Positions 33,303 through 44,927 of a stretch of DNA of 64,000 nt are shown here, in pieces (the stretch's first letter is position 1; the number at the start of each line of letters is the position of its first letter). The DNA comes from Avena insularis. Its lineage: Eukaryota > Streptophyta > Magnoliopsida > Poales > Poaceae. The notes under the pieces are model-generated. The model searched no databases. It was given only the letters and a program-made list of their open reading frames with translations, and was not told the origin of the DNA. The position numbers and the translations under genes are program-made. The stretch covers positions 496,001 to 560,000 of the forward strand of contig JAJUPC010000039.1 in assembly GCA_023614405.1 (NCBI GenBank). Direction: 5' to 3'.

Positions 33303-33927
33303 AAAAGAAGTGTGTGTATCCGAGTCTCTCATATGTCGGTATGTATGCCGACAATGAGCTTATCAATGAAATCTTGGCACCTCGAGCAGTAACTCGGGGA
33401 CTGCCTTAGTGATATTTATTGTTTGTTTTCTGTATTTATTATTTATATGTTGGCTGGCGTAAGTTTCTTCTACCTAAGACGGATTAGTAGTGTGTGATCA
33501 CCAAAAACCAAACTCTTCGACTTGCTGTTGTCCAACAAGATTTGGCTTCATGGCAAGCAAGAGAACAAGTTTGGAATTGCGTAGCACATGAAAAACGACT
33601 AAGGAAAGGAACTTAATCAAGCTGACATTTATTATTCGGACTAACCTTATGCTTACTTTATGTTTACTATGCTGAATAATTTTGAGCTAATCCTAAAGTT
33701 TTCAAGTATTGTTAAGTCAATTTTTGAAACTCGGACTCGTAAGTCATAAAATCGAACCAAGGTAGACACGAGCCGAGCCAAGAAATTGGAGAAATAAGAA
33801 AATGAAACTCGGGGACTACGCCCAAGTTAATCCGGCACAGGCAACTTAGTAGCAAAATATAACGTGTGTGCTTAATACATTTTCACCCGGCATACCGGGG
33901 ATCTGATAAACTGCAAAGTGTTTGTAA
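33303..33927. other. G1 spacer between pol and antisense gene, copy 1
   Basis: About 0.6 kb without an ORF of note, homologous in position to 24233-24848 of G2. It contains ACTCGGGGACT motifs near 33394 and 33808 on the plus strand. It separates two convergent genes. Confidence 0.6.
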
Positions 33928-34508
33928 TCAAGGAGCAGCAGGAGGAGGTAACTTGGCGCCAGCAGGTGGAACTCCAGCCTCGGCTTCAGCATCATCTTCA
34001 CCTTTCTCGATGTCCGAGGCTTCATCCTCTTCCTCCTCACCCGATTCATCTTCGGCATTTTCATCGTCAGCGACGCCAAGGAAGCTTGGTCCTTCATTCC
34101 ATTGATGGATGGGGGCATACTGAATAAGGCTATGAGCGCAAGCCTTGCACCGAGCTATCCAATCCGGGTCATTGGACCACCTTGATCCGGTGCGCATCCG
34201 CTCAAGGAGATTGAGATTGATTTTCTCATACCATGTGAGCACATAGTGGAGGACGATTTCAGCTCCGGCGCGTCTAGCGGATTCCCTCCAAAGATCGAGT
34301 TGGGTCTCACACTCCATTGACTTGGCAATAAGAGCGGTGGTCCCCTCCGGGGTATCTTCATCAGGCCAAAATGCATTGAAGATCCGGATTGCCACATCAA
34401 GGATATCCTTGCTATAATTCTTCAGAATCTCAACGTGAGAAGATAAGCTGACCAGTAGGTCCTCCATGTCATAGGGAATAATTTCAGCGCCAGTACCAAC
34501 TGGGGTAC
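33928..34508 (-). pseudogene. G1 antisense gene, last exon only, copy 1
   Basis: The frame matches exon 7 of the G2 antisense gene: MEDLLVSLSS, ETQLDLWRESARRAG, LTWYEKINLN, TGSRWSNDPDWIA, then an acidic tail and LPPPAAP. It is open up to 34508, where the Athila-like LTR begins, so exons 1 to 6 and the G1 3' LTR are cut off. They may lie right of the Athila-like element outside the window. The gene runs opposite to G1 gag-pol, as in G2, so this arrangement is a family trait. Confidence 0.88.
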
Positions 34509-36104
34509 TGATACATTGCAAATGTATCTATAATTTTTGATGTTCCATGTTTAGTTTTATCCACTTTCTTGTGTTTTGTTCCAACTTTGGAGTACTTTTA
34601 TTATGATTTCTTGGACTAACCTATTAACAAGAGCCACAGTGCCAGCTCCCTGTTTTCTATTGTTTTTGGTTCCAGAAAAGTCAGAAAATAAATATTCTCG
34701 GAATTGGACGGGATAAAAGCCAAAGTGCCTATTTTTCCGAAAGGGATCAAGTGCCAGAATACGAGACGGAGAAGGGTTGGGGGCCGGCCACACCACCTGG
34801 CCGCGCGGCTAGGCCTGGCCTGCACCAGGGGGTGGTCTAGCCGCCCCCAGCACCCCCTCGGCCTCTCCTTCCGCCTATAAGTGGCCCTCGGGACGAAAAC
34901 CCTAAGGACCTGATCAAAAATCCACGAAAGAGTCTGTAGCCGCTGTCGTCTCTATCCCTAGATCGGGGGGATCTGAAGCTCTTCCCGGCACCCTGTCGGA
35001 GATGGGAATTCACCCTGGAGGCCTTCTTCATCACCATGCAAGCCTCCGGTGTGATGCGTGAGTAGTTCATCCTTGGACTACGGATCCATATAGTAGCTAG
35101 ATGGCTGGTTTCTCCTCCTTTGTGATTTCATGTTTAGATCTTGTGAGCTCCATTCATGGTCAATATCATCTATTTGTAATCCATAAATGTTGTGTTTACG
35201 GGGATCCGATGGATATTGAGATGGTATTTCAGATTGATTATTGATTCTATCATGTCTTTGTTATTTGAGATCTTGCATGCTTTCCGTTGTTAGTAGCTAT
35301 CTTGGCCAAGTAGATGCTAGCAACTCCAAGAGTTAGTATTTATGCTCGATAGTGGGTTGATGCCTCTGGTAATCTGGGGAAGTGGCAGAAATCTCTAAGG
35401 TACTAGATGTGATGTTGCTACTAGGGAGAAAACAACAATCCTTTGTTCATAGAACAATCGTATTGTTTACTTTACATGCAGTTCGTAAAGCAATAATATG
35501 TTGCTCGCAACTTAATACTGGAAGGGGTTCGGATGATAACCTGAAGGTGGATTATTAGTCATAGATGCAGTTGGATGGCGGTCTATGTATTATGTTGTAA
35601 TGCCCAATCAAGTCTCAAAGGAGTCAAGATGATTAGTATATGCATGTATTGCTTTCTTGGTGTTTGTCAATTGACCCACTGTAATTTGTTCACCCAGCAT
35701 GTTATCTATCTAAGGAGAGCCACCTCTAGTGAACTATGGATCCCGGTCCTTTTACTTTACATACAATCTACAATATTTTACTGCTTTGTGTTTACTTTTT
35801 GCAAACTTTTACTTCTTTCCATTCGATACATTTAATCCTTTGTTTTTCGCAAAACACGGTGAGATTGACAACCTCATCGCAAGTTGGGGACAAATTTCTG
35901 TGGTTGTGTTGTGCAGGTCTCCACGTTGCTACTAGCACCGGTAGTGTGCCCTGCCAAAGCTCAGCTAGTAACACCTTTGAGGTGTTTCCTTGCTCCTACT
36001 GGTTCGATTAAACCTTGGTTTCATAAGTGAGGGAAACTTGCTACTGTGCTCATCATACCTTCCTCTTGGGGTTCCCAACAAGCTCTACATCAACACCGCC
36101 ATCA
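34509..36104 (+). repeat. 5' LTR of Athila-like (Fatima-like) Gypsy element, copy 1
   Basis: The LTR starts TGATACATTGCAAATGTATC, a small hairpin start like wheat Fatima LTRs (TGATACGT...). It ends at ATCA, giving TGAT...ATCA termini. A TATA-like CCGCCTATAAG lies near 34871. GGTAC just before the start (34504-34508) would be the target duplication; the right flank is not available. The right boundary may instead be 36138 because of the 34-bp duplication at the LTR/PBS edge. Short ORFs inside are not considered genes. Confidence 0.8.
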
Positions 36105-36166
36105 AGCATTTTTCTGGGCGCCGTGCATTGAGCCATCAATCATTTTTCTGGCGCCGTTGCCGGGGA
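36098..36166 (+). other. PBS of Athila-like element with 34-bp tandem duplication
   Basis: A 34-bp unit (GCCATCAAGCATTTTTCTGG...) occurs at 36098-36131 and again at 36132-36165. The second unit holds the PBS TGGCGCCGTTGCCGGGGA (36149-36166), common in grass Athila-type Gypsy elements. The first has a damaged version (TGGGCGCCGTGC). Copy 2 has the same structure. Confidence 0.85.
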
Positions 36167-36357
36167 GTCAAGGACATCTTCACAAGGAGAGTCCCTCATA
36201 ACCAATCTCTTTACTTTGTTGTTTTTGTTTTGCTTAGTTTCTTTTTTGCTTTGTTTGCTTGTTTTGTTCGTCAAAAATCCAAAAAAAATAGTTTTACTTG
36301 TTTTGCTTTCTTATTTGAAAACGCAAAAAAATTTAGTTCCTATCTTGAGTTGCCAAT

Positions 36358-37219
36358 ATGTCTAGCCTTGCTCCAATCACTCTGTCACCCGAGGAAATGA
36401 TTTTCACTTTTAAACAAGGAATTGAGGAAAGTTTTAAGGAAGCTTGGTCTAGAATCTCTGATCTACATGAAAAAAATTAAGCCTAAAATGACTCAAAGTT
36501 TGTTCCTTAGCAGTTTTTACCTTGGGATTGCTCTTTGCTATAGATATGCTCTAGATGCTATTGTGGGAGGAGATTTCCTACAATGTAATGAGGATGATGC
36601 TATTAATGCTATAAAGAAATTGATCCTCACTTACAACATGCCTAGCTAAACTGATACTTCTTTTTCAAAAATATTTGCTAGGTTAGACACTCTTGAAGCT
36701 AGCACTACTAGATTAGAAGGGTGCTATAATACGCTTAGGGAGCAACATGATTATGTTCCAATAAACTCTGAACCATCAAAGTGGTTCCCTACAGTAAAGA
36801 TTGAGATAAACACTGAAACTTTTCAAGCTCGCTGTGATATCATGTCTGAATCTTGCCTTATGCCCAAAGATATTTATAAATCTCTGAATACTTGGGGGCT
36901 CATTGAGGGAGGAAAAGAAATATCTCTTACTAATAATACTACCATATTACCTCTTGGAATTGCTGAAGGAGTGTTTACAAAAATCCTTGGGAAAACGATT
37001 TCTATTGAATATCTTGTTATTGAATGTGCAGGAAAAGGACAAATTACACTTGGAAGGTCCCTATTAGAACTCCTTGGAGCAATAATAGATGTGGGAAACG
37101 GGACCATGCACCTTTCTTATCCACCAAACAATCACATTTTCCCAAAGGTTAAGAATAAAAATAAGAGAGGTAAGGGCAAGAAAGTTGGTCTTAATGCTTC
37201 TTCATTTGAGAACACTTGA
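36358..37219 (+). pseudogene. Athila-like gag/protease-like ORF, copy 1, broken
   Basis: It is homologous to the intact 286-codon ORF at 60892-61752. The gag-like start (APITLSPEEMIFTFKQGIE) loses frame near 36476 through an A-run expansion and stop, resumes, then meets a stop at 36647 where copy 2 has CAA (Gln). The retropepsin-like part from 36842 (PLGIAEGVFTKILGK, ITLGRSLLELLGAIIDVG) is open to the end. No RT, RNase H or integrase follows, so the element is non-autonomous. Confidence 0.8.
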
Positions 37220-38008
37220 TTCTTTCTTTGGTTCTTATGCCTAACTTAAAGGCGTTAAAGAAAATTACTTGTTGGGAGATAACCCAAGAGTTTTAGTTGA
37301 GTCTTGGAAGTTATTACCTCTGTAATAACCTCTCCTTATACTTTTTATTTGCTTTTTGTGCCAAAGGTAACCTCTAATGAGAGTGAAGTACTGATTGGGA
37401 AAGTTGCTGTCCCGAAACAGATTTATGTGCTTTGCCGTAAAAATTCCTGAGAGACCTCTGTATGTCGGATTGAGCTGTAATTGTTTGTGCTTCTGCCCCA
37501 GGTTCTTATATAACTTTCGTTAGTTTAACACTTTTTGATTTGAGCAACAGAAGGTCTTCGAAAAAAGACATCTTTACCTTCTTGTCTGTTTTGACAGATT
37601 TCTGCCTTTTTCTGCATTTGCTTCTTGTTAGTTCCTTCTTGAGTTCCTTTGGGGAATTGAGCTTTTTGAGGGAAGTGCTACAGTAGCTAGTGTTCTAATG
37701 GAAGTTTATTTGGTGTTAGAACTGAACCTTGAGACTTATTTATCTTAAGTGCACTAATGTTGCTAATGAGATTGTGTGAAGTTTTGTATGAAGGAAAATT
37801 TTCAGGTGTATGGAAGGAATGAGTAACGAGATGAAGGATGGACTAAAGCTTAAGCTTGGGGATGCCACGCATGTCACCCCAGGAAATATCCAAGAAGTAC
37901 AAGCGTCAAAGCTTGGGGATGCCCAAGGCATCCCCTTCTTCATCAATAAAAATTACAGGTTTCTTCCAAACGCTTCATTTTTATTGCTGTGTGCATAGTT
38001 GTATTGCT
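37220..38008 (+). other. Noncoding 3' internal part of Athila-like element, truncated
   Basis: No ORF of note. It contains two AAGCTTGGGGATGCC words (near 37850 and 37910); the second is part of a 9-bp-arm hairpin GGGGATGCC/GGCATCCCC at 37915-37935, a motif I recall from grass Athila-type elements. The sequence matches copy 2 up to about 38008 and then switches to Copia sequence at the duplication junction. Confidence 0.7.
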
Positions 38009-38012
38009 CATA
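38005..38012. other. Tandem duplication junction
   Basis: Left of this point the sequence matches 62461-62528 (CGCTTCATTTTTATTG...). Right of it, CATATTTGCAATTCGATGC is Copia protease-region coding sequence (HICNSMQG) like that of the minus-strand Copia at 4270. Only 2-3 bases of microhomology (CTC) are visible, so the join does not look like recombination between long repeats. Confidence 0.85.
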
Positions 38013-41000
38013 TTTGCAATTCGATGCAGGGGCTAATAAGAACTAGAGAAGTGCAGAAAGGCGAAGTGGATTTTTGTGTCGGAAATAAAGCAAGGGTTGT
38101 TGCATTGTTCGTCGGCGTCATGCAACTTCACCTTCCGTCAGGATTTATTATGGAGTTAAATAATTGTTATTACATTCCTAGTATGGGTCGAAACATTTTA
38201 TCACCTTCATGTTTGATGAGCGATGGTTATTCATTCGTGAGTGCAAACGATGGTTGTGTAATCTCTAAGAATGCTATGTTTATGGCTGATGCTCCCATTG
38301 TGAATGGGTTATTTATTTTAAATCTTGATGATTCATTTGTTTACAACGTTAGTGCTAAAAGGCTTCGGCCTAATGATTTGAGTCCTACCTATTTATGGCA
38401 TTGTCGTTTGGGGCATATAAGTGAAAAGTGGATGAAGAAGCTCCATGGTGATGGTCTTCTAACTTTGTTTGATTTAGAATCATACGAGACATGTCAAGCT
38501 TGTTTACTTGGAAAGATTACCAAGACGCCTTTTACGGGTTTTCCCGAGAGAGCGACAGACTTGTTGGAACTCATACATACTGATGTATGTGGACCAATGA
38601 GCATGACAGCCAGAGGAGGAAATCACTACTTCATACTTTCACTAATGATTTTAGTAGATATGGCTATGTCTACTTGATGAAGCATAAGTCTGAAACTTTT
38701 GAAAAGTTCAAAGAGTTTCAGAGTGAGGTAGAGAATCAACGTGGCAAGAAAATAAAGGCCTTGCGATCTGATCACGGAGGTGAATGTTTGAGTCACGAGT
38801 TTAGCAATCATCTTAAGAGTTGCGGAATTGTTCCACAACTCACGCCGCCCGGAACGCCTCAAAGAAACAGGGTCTCTGAACGGCGTAATCGAACTTTGTT
38901 GGACATGGTTCGATCGATGATGAGCCAGTCGGATTTACCATTATCATTTTGGGGTTACGTGCTAGAAACAGCAGCTTTCACACTAAACAGGGTACCATCT
39001 AAATCCGTAGTTAAGACACCATATGAGATGTGGACTGGAAAGAATCCCAGTTTGTCTTTTCTAAAGATTTTGGGTTGTGATGCATTTGTCAAGTGACTTC
39101 AGTCGGACAAGCTAACACCCAAATCGGATAAGTGCATTTTTGTGGGATACCCAAGGGAAACCTTAGGGTATTACTTCTACAACTGAGAAGAGGGCAAAGT
39201 GTTTGTCGCTCGTAGCGGTGTTTTACTAGAGAAAGAGTTTCTCACAAAGGGAACGAGTGGAAGGTCGGTGTGACTTGAAGAAGTTCAAGATGAGCCAGTC
39301 GGGGATGCTTCTACGAGTGATGCTATTGTAGCAGAACAAGTTGAGGATCCCGTGGCAATAGAAGCACCACAACCACGAAGGTCGGCAAGGCTCCGCGAAG
39401 CGCGAGAGTTATTATTATTAGATAATGATGAGCATGCGACCTATGCAGAAGCGATGGTGGACCCAGACTCTGAGAAATGGTTGATTGCCATGAGATCCTA
39501 GATAGAGTCCATGGGAGACAATCAAGTTTGAAACTTGGTTGACCTGCCTGATGGTTTTAAAGCCATCGAGTGCAAGTGGATCTATAAGAAGAAGATTGAT
39601 ATGGATGGAAATGTTCACATCCATAAAGCTCGAATTGTTGCAAAAGGTTTTCGACAAGTTCAAGGAGTTGACTACGACGAGACTTTCTCTCCTGTAGCGA
39701 TGCTTAAATCTAACGTATTATTCTAGCCATTGTTGCATATTTCGATTATGAGATATGGCAGATGGACGTCAAGACGACTTTCTTAAATAGAATCCTTACT
39801 AAGGACGTGTGTATCATACAGCCCGAAGGTTTTGTCGATCCAAACATTGATGGAAAGGTATGCAAACTTCAAAAGTCTATTTATGGGCTGAAGCAAGCAT
39901 CTCGGAGTTGGAATATTCGATTTGATGAAGTTGTAAAGGAGTTTGGCTTCACCAAAAACGAAAAAGAACCTTGTGTGTATAAGAAAGAAAATGGGAAATC
40001 ACTTGTGTTTCTAATCTTATATATGGATGACATATTACTGATTGGAAATGACATTCCTATAAAGTCTCATTAAGACCTCCTTTGAAAATAGTTTTTCTAT
40101 GAAGGACTTGGGAGAAGCGGCATACATTCTAGGCATCAAGATCTATAGAGATAGATCAAGGAGGATAATTGGATTAATCCAGAGTACGTACATTGACAAA
40201 GTATCGAAACGGTTCAGCATGGAAGAGGTTAAGAAGGGGTTCTTGCCCATGTCTCACGGCATTAAACTCAGCAAGACTCAGTGTCCTTCAACCATTAATG
40301 AGCGAGAGCGCATGAGTAGGGTTCCATATGCTTCCGCTATTGGATCCATCATGTATGCAATGACATGTACTCGCCCAGATGTTTCCTATGATCTAAGTGT
40401 TACGAGTAGATACCAGGCTGATCCAGGTGAGAGTCACTGGACAGCGGTAAAGAATATCCTTAAGTACTTGAGAAGGACTAAGGATATGTTCCTAGTTTAT
40501 GGAGGTGAGGTTGAACTCAGTGTAAAGGGTTACACAGATGCGAGTTACCTTAACGACTCAGATGACTCGAAATCACAATCAGGTTATGTGTTTGTCATGA
40601 ATGGTGGTGTTGTGAGCTGGAAAAGTTCCAAGCAAGATATAGTGGCCTCCTCTTCAACAGAAGCTGAATATATTGCTGCCTCGGAGGCTGCAAAGGAAGT
40701 TGTTTGGATTAGGAATTTCCTGATCGCTCATGGTGTGGTTCGGGGTGTGTCCATCCCATGGACGTTTATTGTGACAACAATGGTGTTATTGCACAAGCCA
40801 AGGAACCTAGACAGCACCAGAAGAACAAACATATTCGCATGCGCTACCATCTGATTCGTGAGTTCATTGATGATGGTAGTGTCATGTTATGCAAAATACA
40901 TACGGACTCAAATGTTGCTGATCCCTTAACTAAGCCACTCCCGCAGCCTGCGCATGAAGCGCACACAAGAGCAATAGGTATTAGATACTATCTAGTTTGA

Positions 41001-41020
41001 CTCTAGTGCAAGTGGGAGAC
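38009..41020 (+). pseudogene. Copia protease end, integrase, RT, RNase H, copy 2, broken
   Basis: Starts in frame at the junction with HICNSMQG, then GAG-pre-integrase (LWHCRLGHIS), integrase (DVCGPMS, SDHGGE), linker, RT (MDVKTTFLN, YMDD at 40020-40031) and RNase H (TDASY, STEAEY) to a stop near 41000. Lesions: an indel near 38660, stops near 39096 and 39185 (the latter shared with copy 1), 39271 and 39500, an indel near 39712, a stop with frame change near 40073 and a missing base near 40758. A polypurine tract precedes the LTR. Confidence 0.92.
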
Positions 41021-42318
41021 TGAAGGAAATATGCCCTAGAGGCAATCGTAGAGATCATTGTATTTCATATGTATCCATGAATTATTATAATGTTCCTTGA
41101 ATATCCATAAATTAGGCAACTTGTATTGATTGGCAATTATGTGAATTGTTTGTGAAACTATTTACTTGTATGGTTATCTAATAATTGTCCCTAGTCGGAG
41201 TTCATGTGAGAACACACGTGAATACTAGACTAGCGCATTGATTGGTTGATGACTATGTTTCGCATGTCATAGACATGGAGATGTCAAACCAATGATGTGG
41301 ACACATGTTATGAACATGGGGTTGGACTGACCCAACATGAGACTAGCAATAATACTTGCAGCTCTCTCTACACATCGTGTATGTTTTGTCCTTAGACCTG
41401 AGATTGTCGCATGTACTTGAAATGTGGATCGACCTACTTTGGGGCTATCAAACACTACTCCATAACTGGGTAGTTATAAAGGTAGCTTTCGGGTTTGTAC
41501 TGATACATGCTGCAAGGCATCGGTCAATCAAGATGGGATTTGCCCCTCTACTTGAGAGAGATATCTCTGGGCCCCTCGAGTGATCGGATCCAGAAATGCA
41601 TGGACGTGCTACATATGGTTAAGAGTTAACCTAGTAAAGGGATTCCGAATCACATTATCGAGAAAGAGAGGTCAGCTTGGAGCTAGACCAAATATCGTGA
41701 GGCAAAGGGAAAGACATGTACTCAACCTTGTGATGGTTCGTCCGAATGATCTTTATATGCGTTTAGGAGTTGGAATGTCTTGCTAGAGGCCGCTACCAAC
41801 TATTGACAGAGTAAGTGTACTCGTGTCATGTCTATACGTGTATGAACCTATAGGGTCACACACTTTAGGGGCTAGAAGCCTAATAAGGATTGGATCCGAA
41901 TTAGACCAAGCTTAGGCTGCTAATGGGGTGCTAATGTAGAAGCCCACCAGGGATGCCTATATAAGAGACAGTGGGGCGAGCTAAATAGGGTTGAGCATTC
42001 CACCCAGCCGCCACTCCTCTTCCGCCTGTGTTGCACGTGCAGACCTAGCAGTCTGGCGTGTGACGGCTTCCACTCCAGACGTGTGGATACCTCGGAGGTG
42101 CTGCATCTATAGCACTTGGACGAGCCGCGCAAAGGAGAGTTGCTCGTGGGACGAGGACGAGGAGGAGACGTAGAACATCTACACTGCCGCGACGTGCTTC
42201 ATCGATTTCCGCACCTGCACGTCTAGCGGTAATCCCGTGATCTATGACAATAGTATTCCTGGCTGACGCGGTAGAAAATTTTGATTTTACTCTAGTGTAG
42301 CCTACCCGTTACCCTACA
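41021..42318 (+). repeat. 3' LTR of plus-strand Copia, copy 2
   Basis: It starts TGAAGGAAATATGCCC and ends CCGTTACCCTACA, with proper TG...CA ends. It is 1,298 bp. The next base begins the minus-strand Copia integrase (GCTGTCACGCTCATTGG), which fixes the edge and supports insertion of this element into that one. Confidence 0.88.
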
Positions 42319-43862
42319 GCTGTCACGCTCATTGGACCACATACATCACTATGTACTAGTCCCAACAAGTCAGACGCCCTTTCACAAGTCCTTGCAAAAG
42401 ATGTCTTGGTCATATTGCCCAGAAGGCAGGATTCGCATGTCTCGAACGACTCCAAGTCGAACGAAGTTAGGAGTCCATCATCATGGAGCTTATTCATGCG
42501 TTTCCAACTTATATGACCAAGTCGACAGTACCAAAAGTAAGTCATATTCAGATCATTTGGTTTCAACCTTTTCACATTTATGTTATAGATCGACCCACCA
42601 TCAAGATTCAAAACAAATAACCCGTTCTGAACGGGTGCAAAGCCGTAAAACATATGATTCAAATATAAAGAGCAACCATTGTTCTTAATATTAGACTCAT
42701 AGCCTTGTCTCATTAAGCATGAGGAAGAAATGATGTTTCGACTAAGCACTGGAACATAATAACAATTATTTAGTTCCATTAAGAATCCTGAAGGTAAATG
42801 AAGTTGCATCATGCCGACTTCCAAGGCAGCATCTGTTGCCGACCCGAATGCAAACCTCACCTCTTGCTACGCCCCTAGTTCTTACCAGTCCCTGCAACGA
42901 GTTGCAGATATGAATGACTAATTTGGTATCATATACCCAAGAACTACCAGTGCATCAGCAAGATAAAGGTCTATAACATTGCAAACAAGTGTACCTGAGT
43001 TGGAAGTCACACCTCCACTCTTGGCTTTATCTGCCAAATACTTGCTGCAATTCCTCTTCCAGTGGCCATCCGTCTTGCAATAGAAGAAAGCGGATCCGGC
43101 TGAAGGAGATGGCTCAGTCCATGAGGAAACGCTTGGGATCTCATCCTAAGCATTACCTCCTAACTTAGCCTTATTCTTCTTACTCCAAGAACTCTTATTA
43201 AACTTAGCCTTATTCTGTACCACCAACACTTGGCTAGTACCTTTCTTGAGATCAACCTCTGCTTGCTTAACCATCCCATGCAATTCAGTGAGCTTCTTAT
43301 CCATACCATGCATGTGGTAGTTCGATATGAACTGACCATACACACTAGGAAGAGAGTTCAGAATTATATCCGTAGCGAACTCTTCGCTAATGGGGTAGCT
43401 AAGCCTTTCCAGAGACAGCACATAACCAACCATCTTGATTACATGCGGACTCAATGGATCACCATCCTTAAGCTTACAACTCAGCAAAGCTTGAGAGACT
43501 TGATATCTCTCGGTCTTTGCCTGATTTTGGAACATACTTTTGAGGATTTCGATCATATCGTAGGCCTCAACATTCTCGAACTGCTAATGCAAGTCCGGTT
43601 CCATGTGAGCAAGCATAAGACACCTAATTTATGTAGACTCGTCACATGTTCTACGGTAGGCATTGGTTGCTGGGACACTCGCATTCTCATCCAACACATC
43701 TGGAAGCGGGTTGTCTATAACATGGTCCCAGTTTTCTTGTTTGAGAACAATTCTTAGATTATGATACCAGTTGGTGAAGTTTGTTCCATTAAGTTTATCT
43801 TTCTCTAGGATGGTCCTCAATGCAAAACTAGATAACTGAGGGAGACTGCTACTAGGTGCCAT
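42319..43862 (-). pseudogene. Copia gag-protease-integrase start, minus strand, copy 2
   Basis: Gag starts at 43862 (MAPSSSLPQLSSF). The UBN2-type region (43556-43146) and GAG-pre-integrase to DVCGPMS (42860-42319) are open. Between them a stop near 43147 and single-base deletions near 42950 and 42880 break the zinc knuckle/protease part. The knuckle reads as FYCKTDGHWKRNC after a TGC/TTC-type change at its first cysteine. As in copy 1 the element ends abruptly at the plus-strand LTR. Confidence 0.88.
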
Positions 43863-44927
43863 TTTCTACAATAGAAATATGCAAAACACTTAAGACAAGC
43901 ATTCATAAAAGAGCAGGCGTATTAAACATTTTAATACTTATGCTCCCACTAGAACCAACATCCCTCCGATTGTTACTTAGTGATTCAGGACCCTAAATAA
44001 GCAAGCCGACTAGTGAGCTTTAGCGTCACCGCTAGCCGTCAAATGATCTAGGTAGGCAACTCCTTGCCAATCGCATCTCATGCGACTCTTGTTGGTCGGG
44101 TGGCGTCTCATGCACCGGCTCCTGACCGACCTCTCCCCGAGCCACACAACCGTTGTGATAGACCCGTCTAGCTTACCAAGTGCTTCCGTTGTAAGAGTCC
44201 GACTCAAACCCATCTAGTCGAAAAGAATTGGTAGCACCTCAATTTTATGAGCCCACTACCAAGAATGTCCGACCTGTGATGGTGCAGCACTAGCGGGGAG
44301 ACCGACTAGACCTTCTTTGAGGGATTAAAGTTTAACCAATATCTCATAGAGGTAAAACTAGAGACATAACAACAACACAAAATAATCCAATTATATTGTG
44401 AAATGGTATGGCTCTCTTCATGGTGATCTCCATCTCCATGAACCTGTTCATCATGCCTTTGGCCGCAGTGTCCTTCAAGTCCTCCAAACATGCTACACTA
44501 GCACTAAGGAATATACAAGAAGATGGCATCTCATGCCGACACGTAGGTCGTTATACAATAATAGTGAGAGCACATTGGCTCTAGCCGGCTGACAAACCTG
44601 TGATACACAGATCACATATGGATTACACACATCACATGCACATAAGCCATATCATTCACAACTTCCTGCAAAAACAAGTTATGCATAGATATGATATCTA
44701 CCGGTGTTGTGAACCTCGAAACGTCATCTAATGCACTACGACAAGGCGAAGCCGCACCTGATCTTCCATGCACCCCGAGTGTGATTGATCCAATCAATCT
44801 TACACAAAACCGATCTATCTCATAGATCGACCATCGAAACCCTAAGCGGATCTCATCCACCACCTCGTGCATATCACATATGCACAGATCTAGAGACTAA
44901 AACCAGAAGCTTTTGCTTTGATACCAC
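43863..44927 (-). other. Leader and PBS of minus-strand Copia, copy 2
   Basis: Untranslated leader with PBS TGGTATCAAAGC at 44915-44926 on the minus strand, identical to copy 1. I see no gene in it. Confidence 0.78.

Larger units (their letters stand above)
1..38008. repeat. Tandem segmental duplication, copy 1 (with G2 insertion)
   Basis: This segment matches 38635-62528 in the same orientation and feature order. Matching landmarks: Copia LTR starts 2388/41021, minus Copia gag starts 5229/43862, CACTA ends 10690/49316, G1 LTR starts 11606/50285, Athila-like LTR starts 34509/59046. The offset is near 38.6 kb up to 18173 and near 24.5 kb after 32335; the change is the G2 insertion. Sampled stretches differ at about 2.4-3.3% of positions plus small indels. 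The true left end lies outside the window. The alternative is two haplotypes placed in series by the assembler. Confidence 0.9.

Noticed and set aside
36280..36300. A-rich run as a possible LINE poly(A) tail
   Set aside because: It lies in the leader just upstream of the Athila-like ORF, is present in both copies and has no LINE sequence before it.
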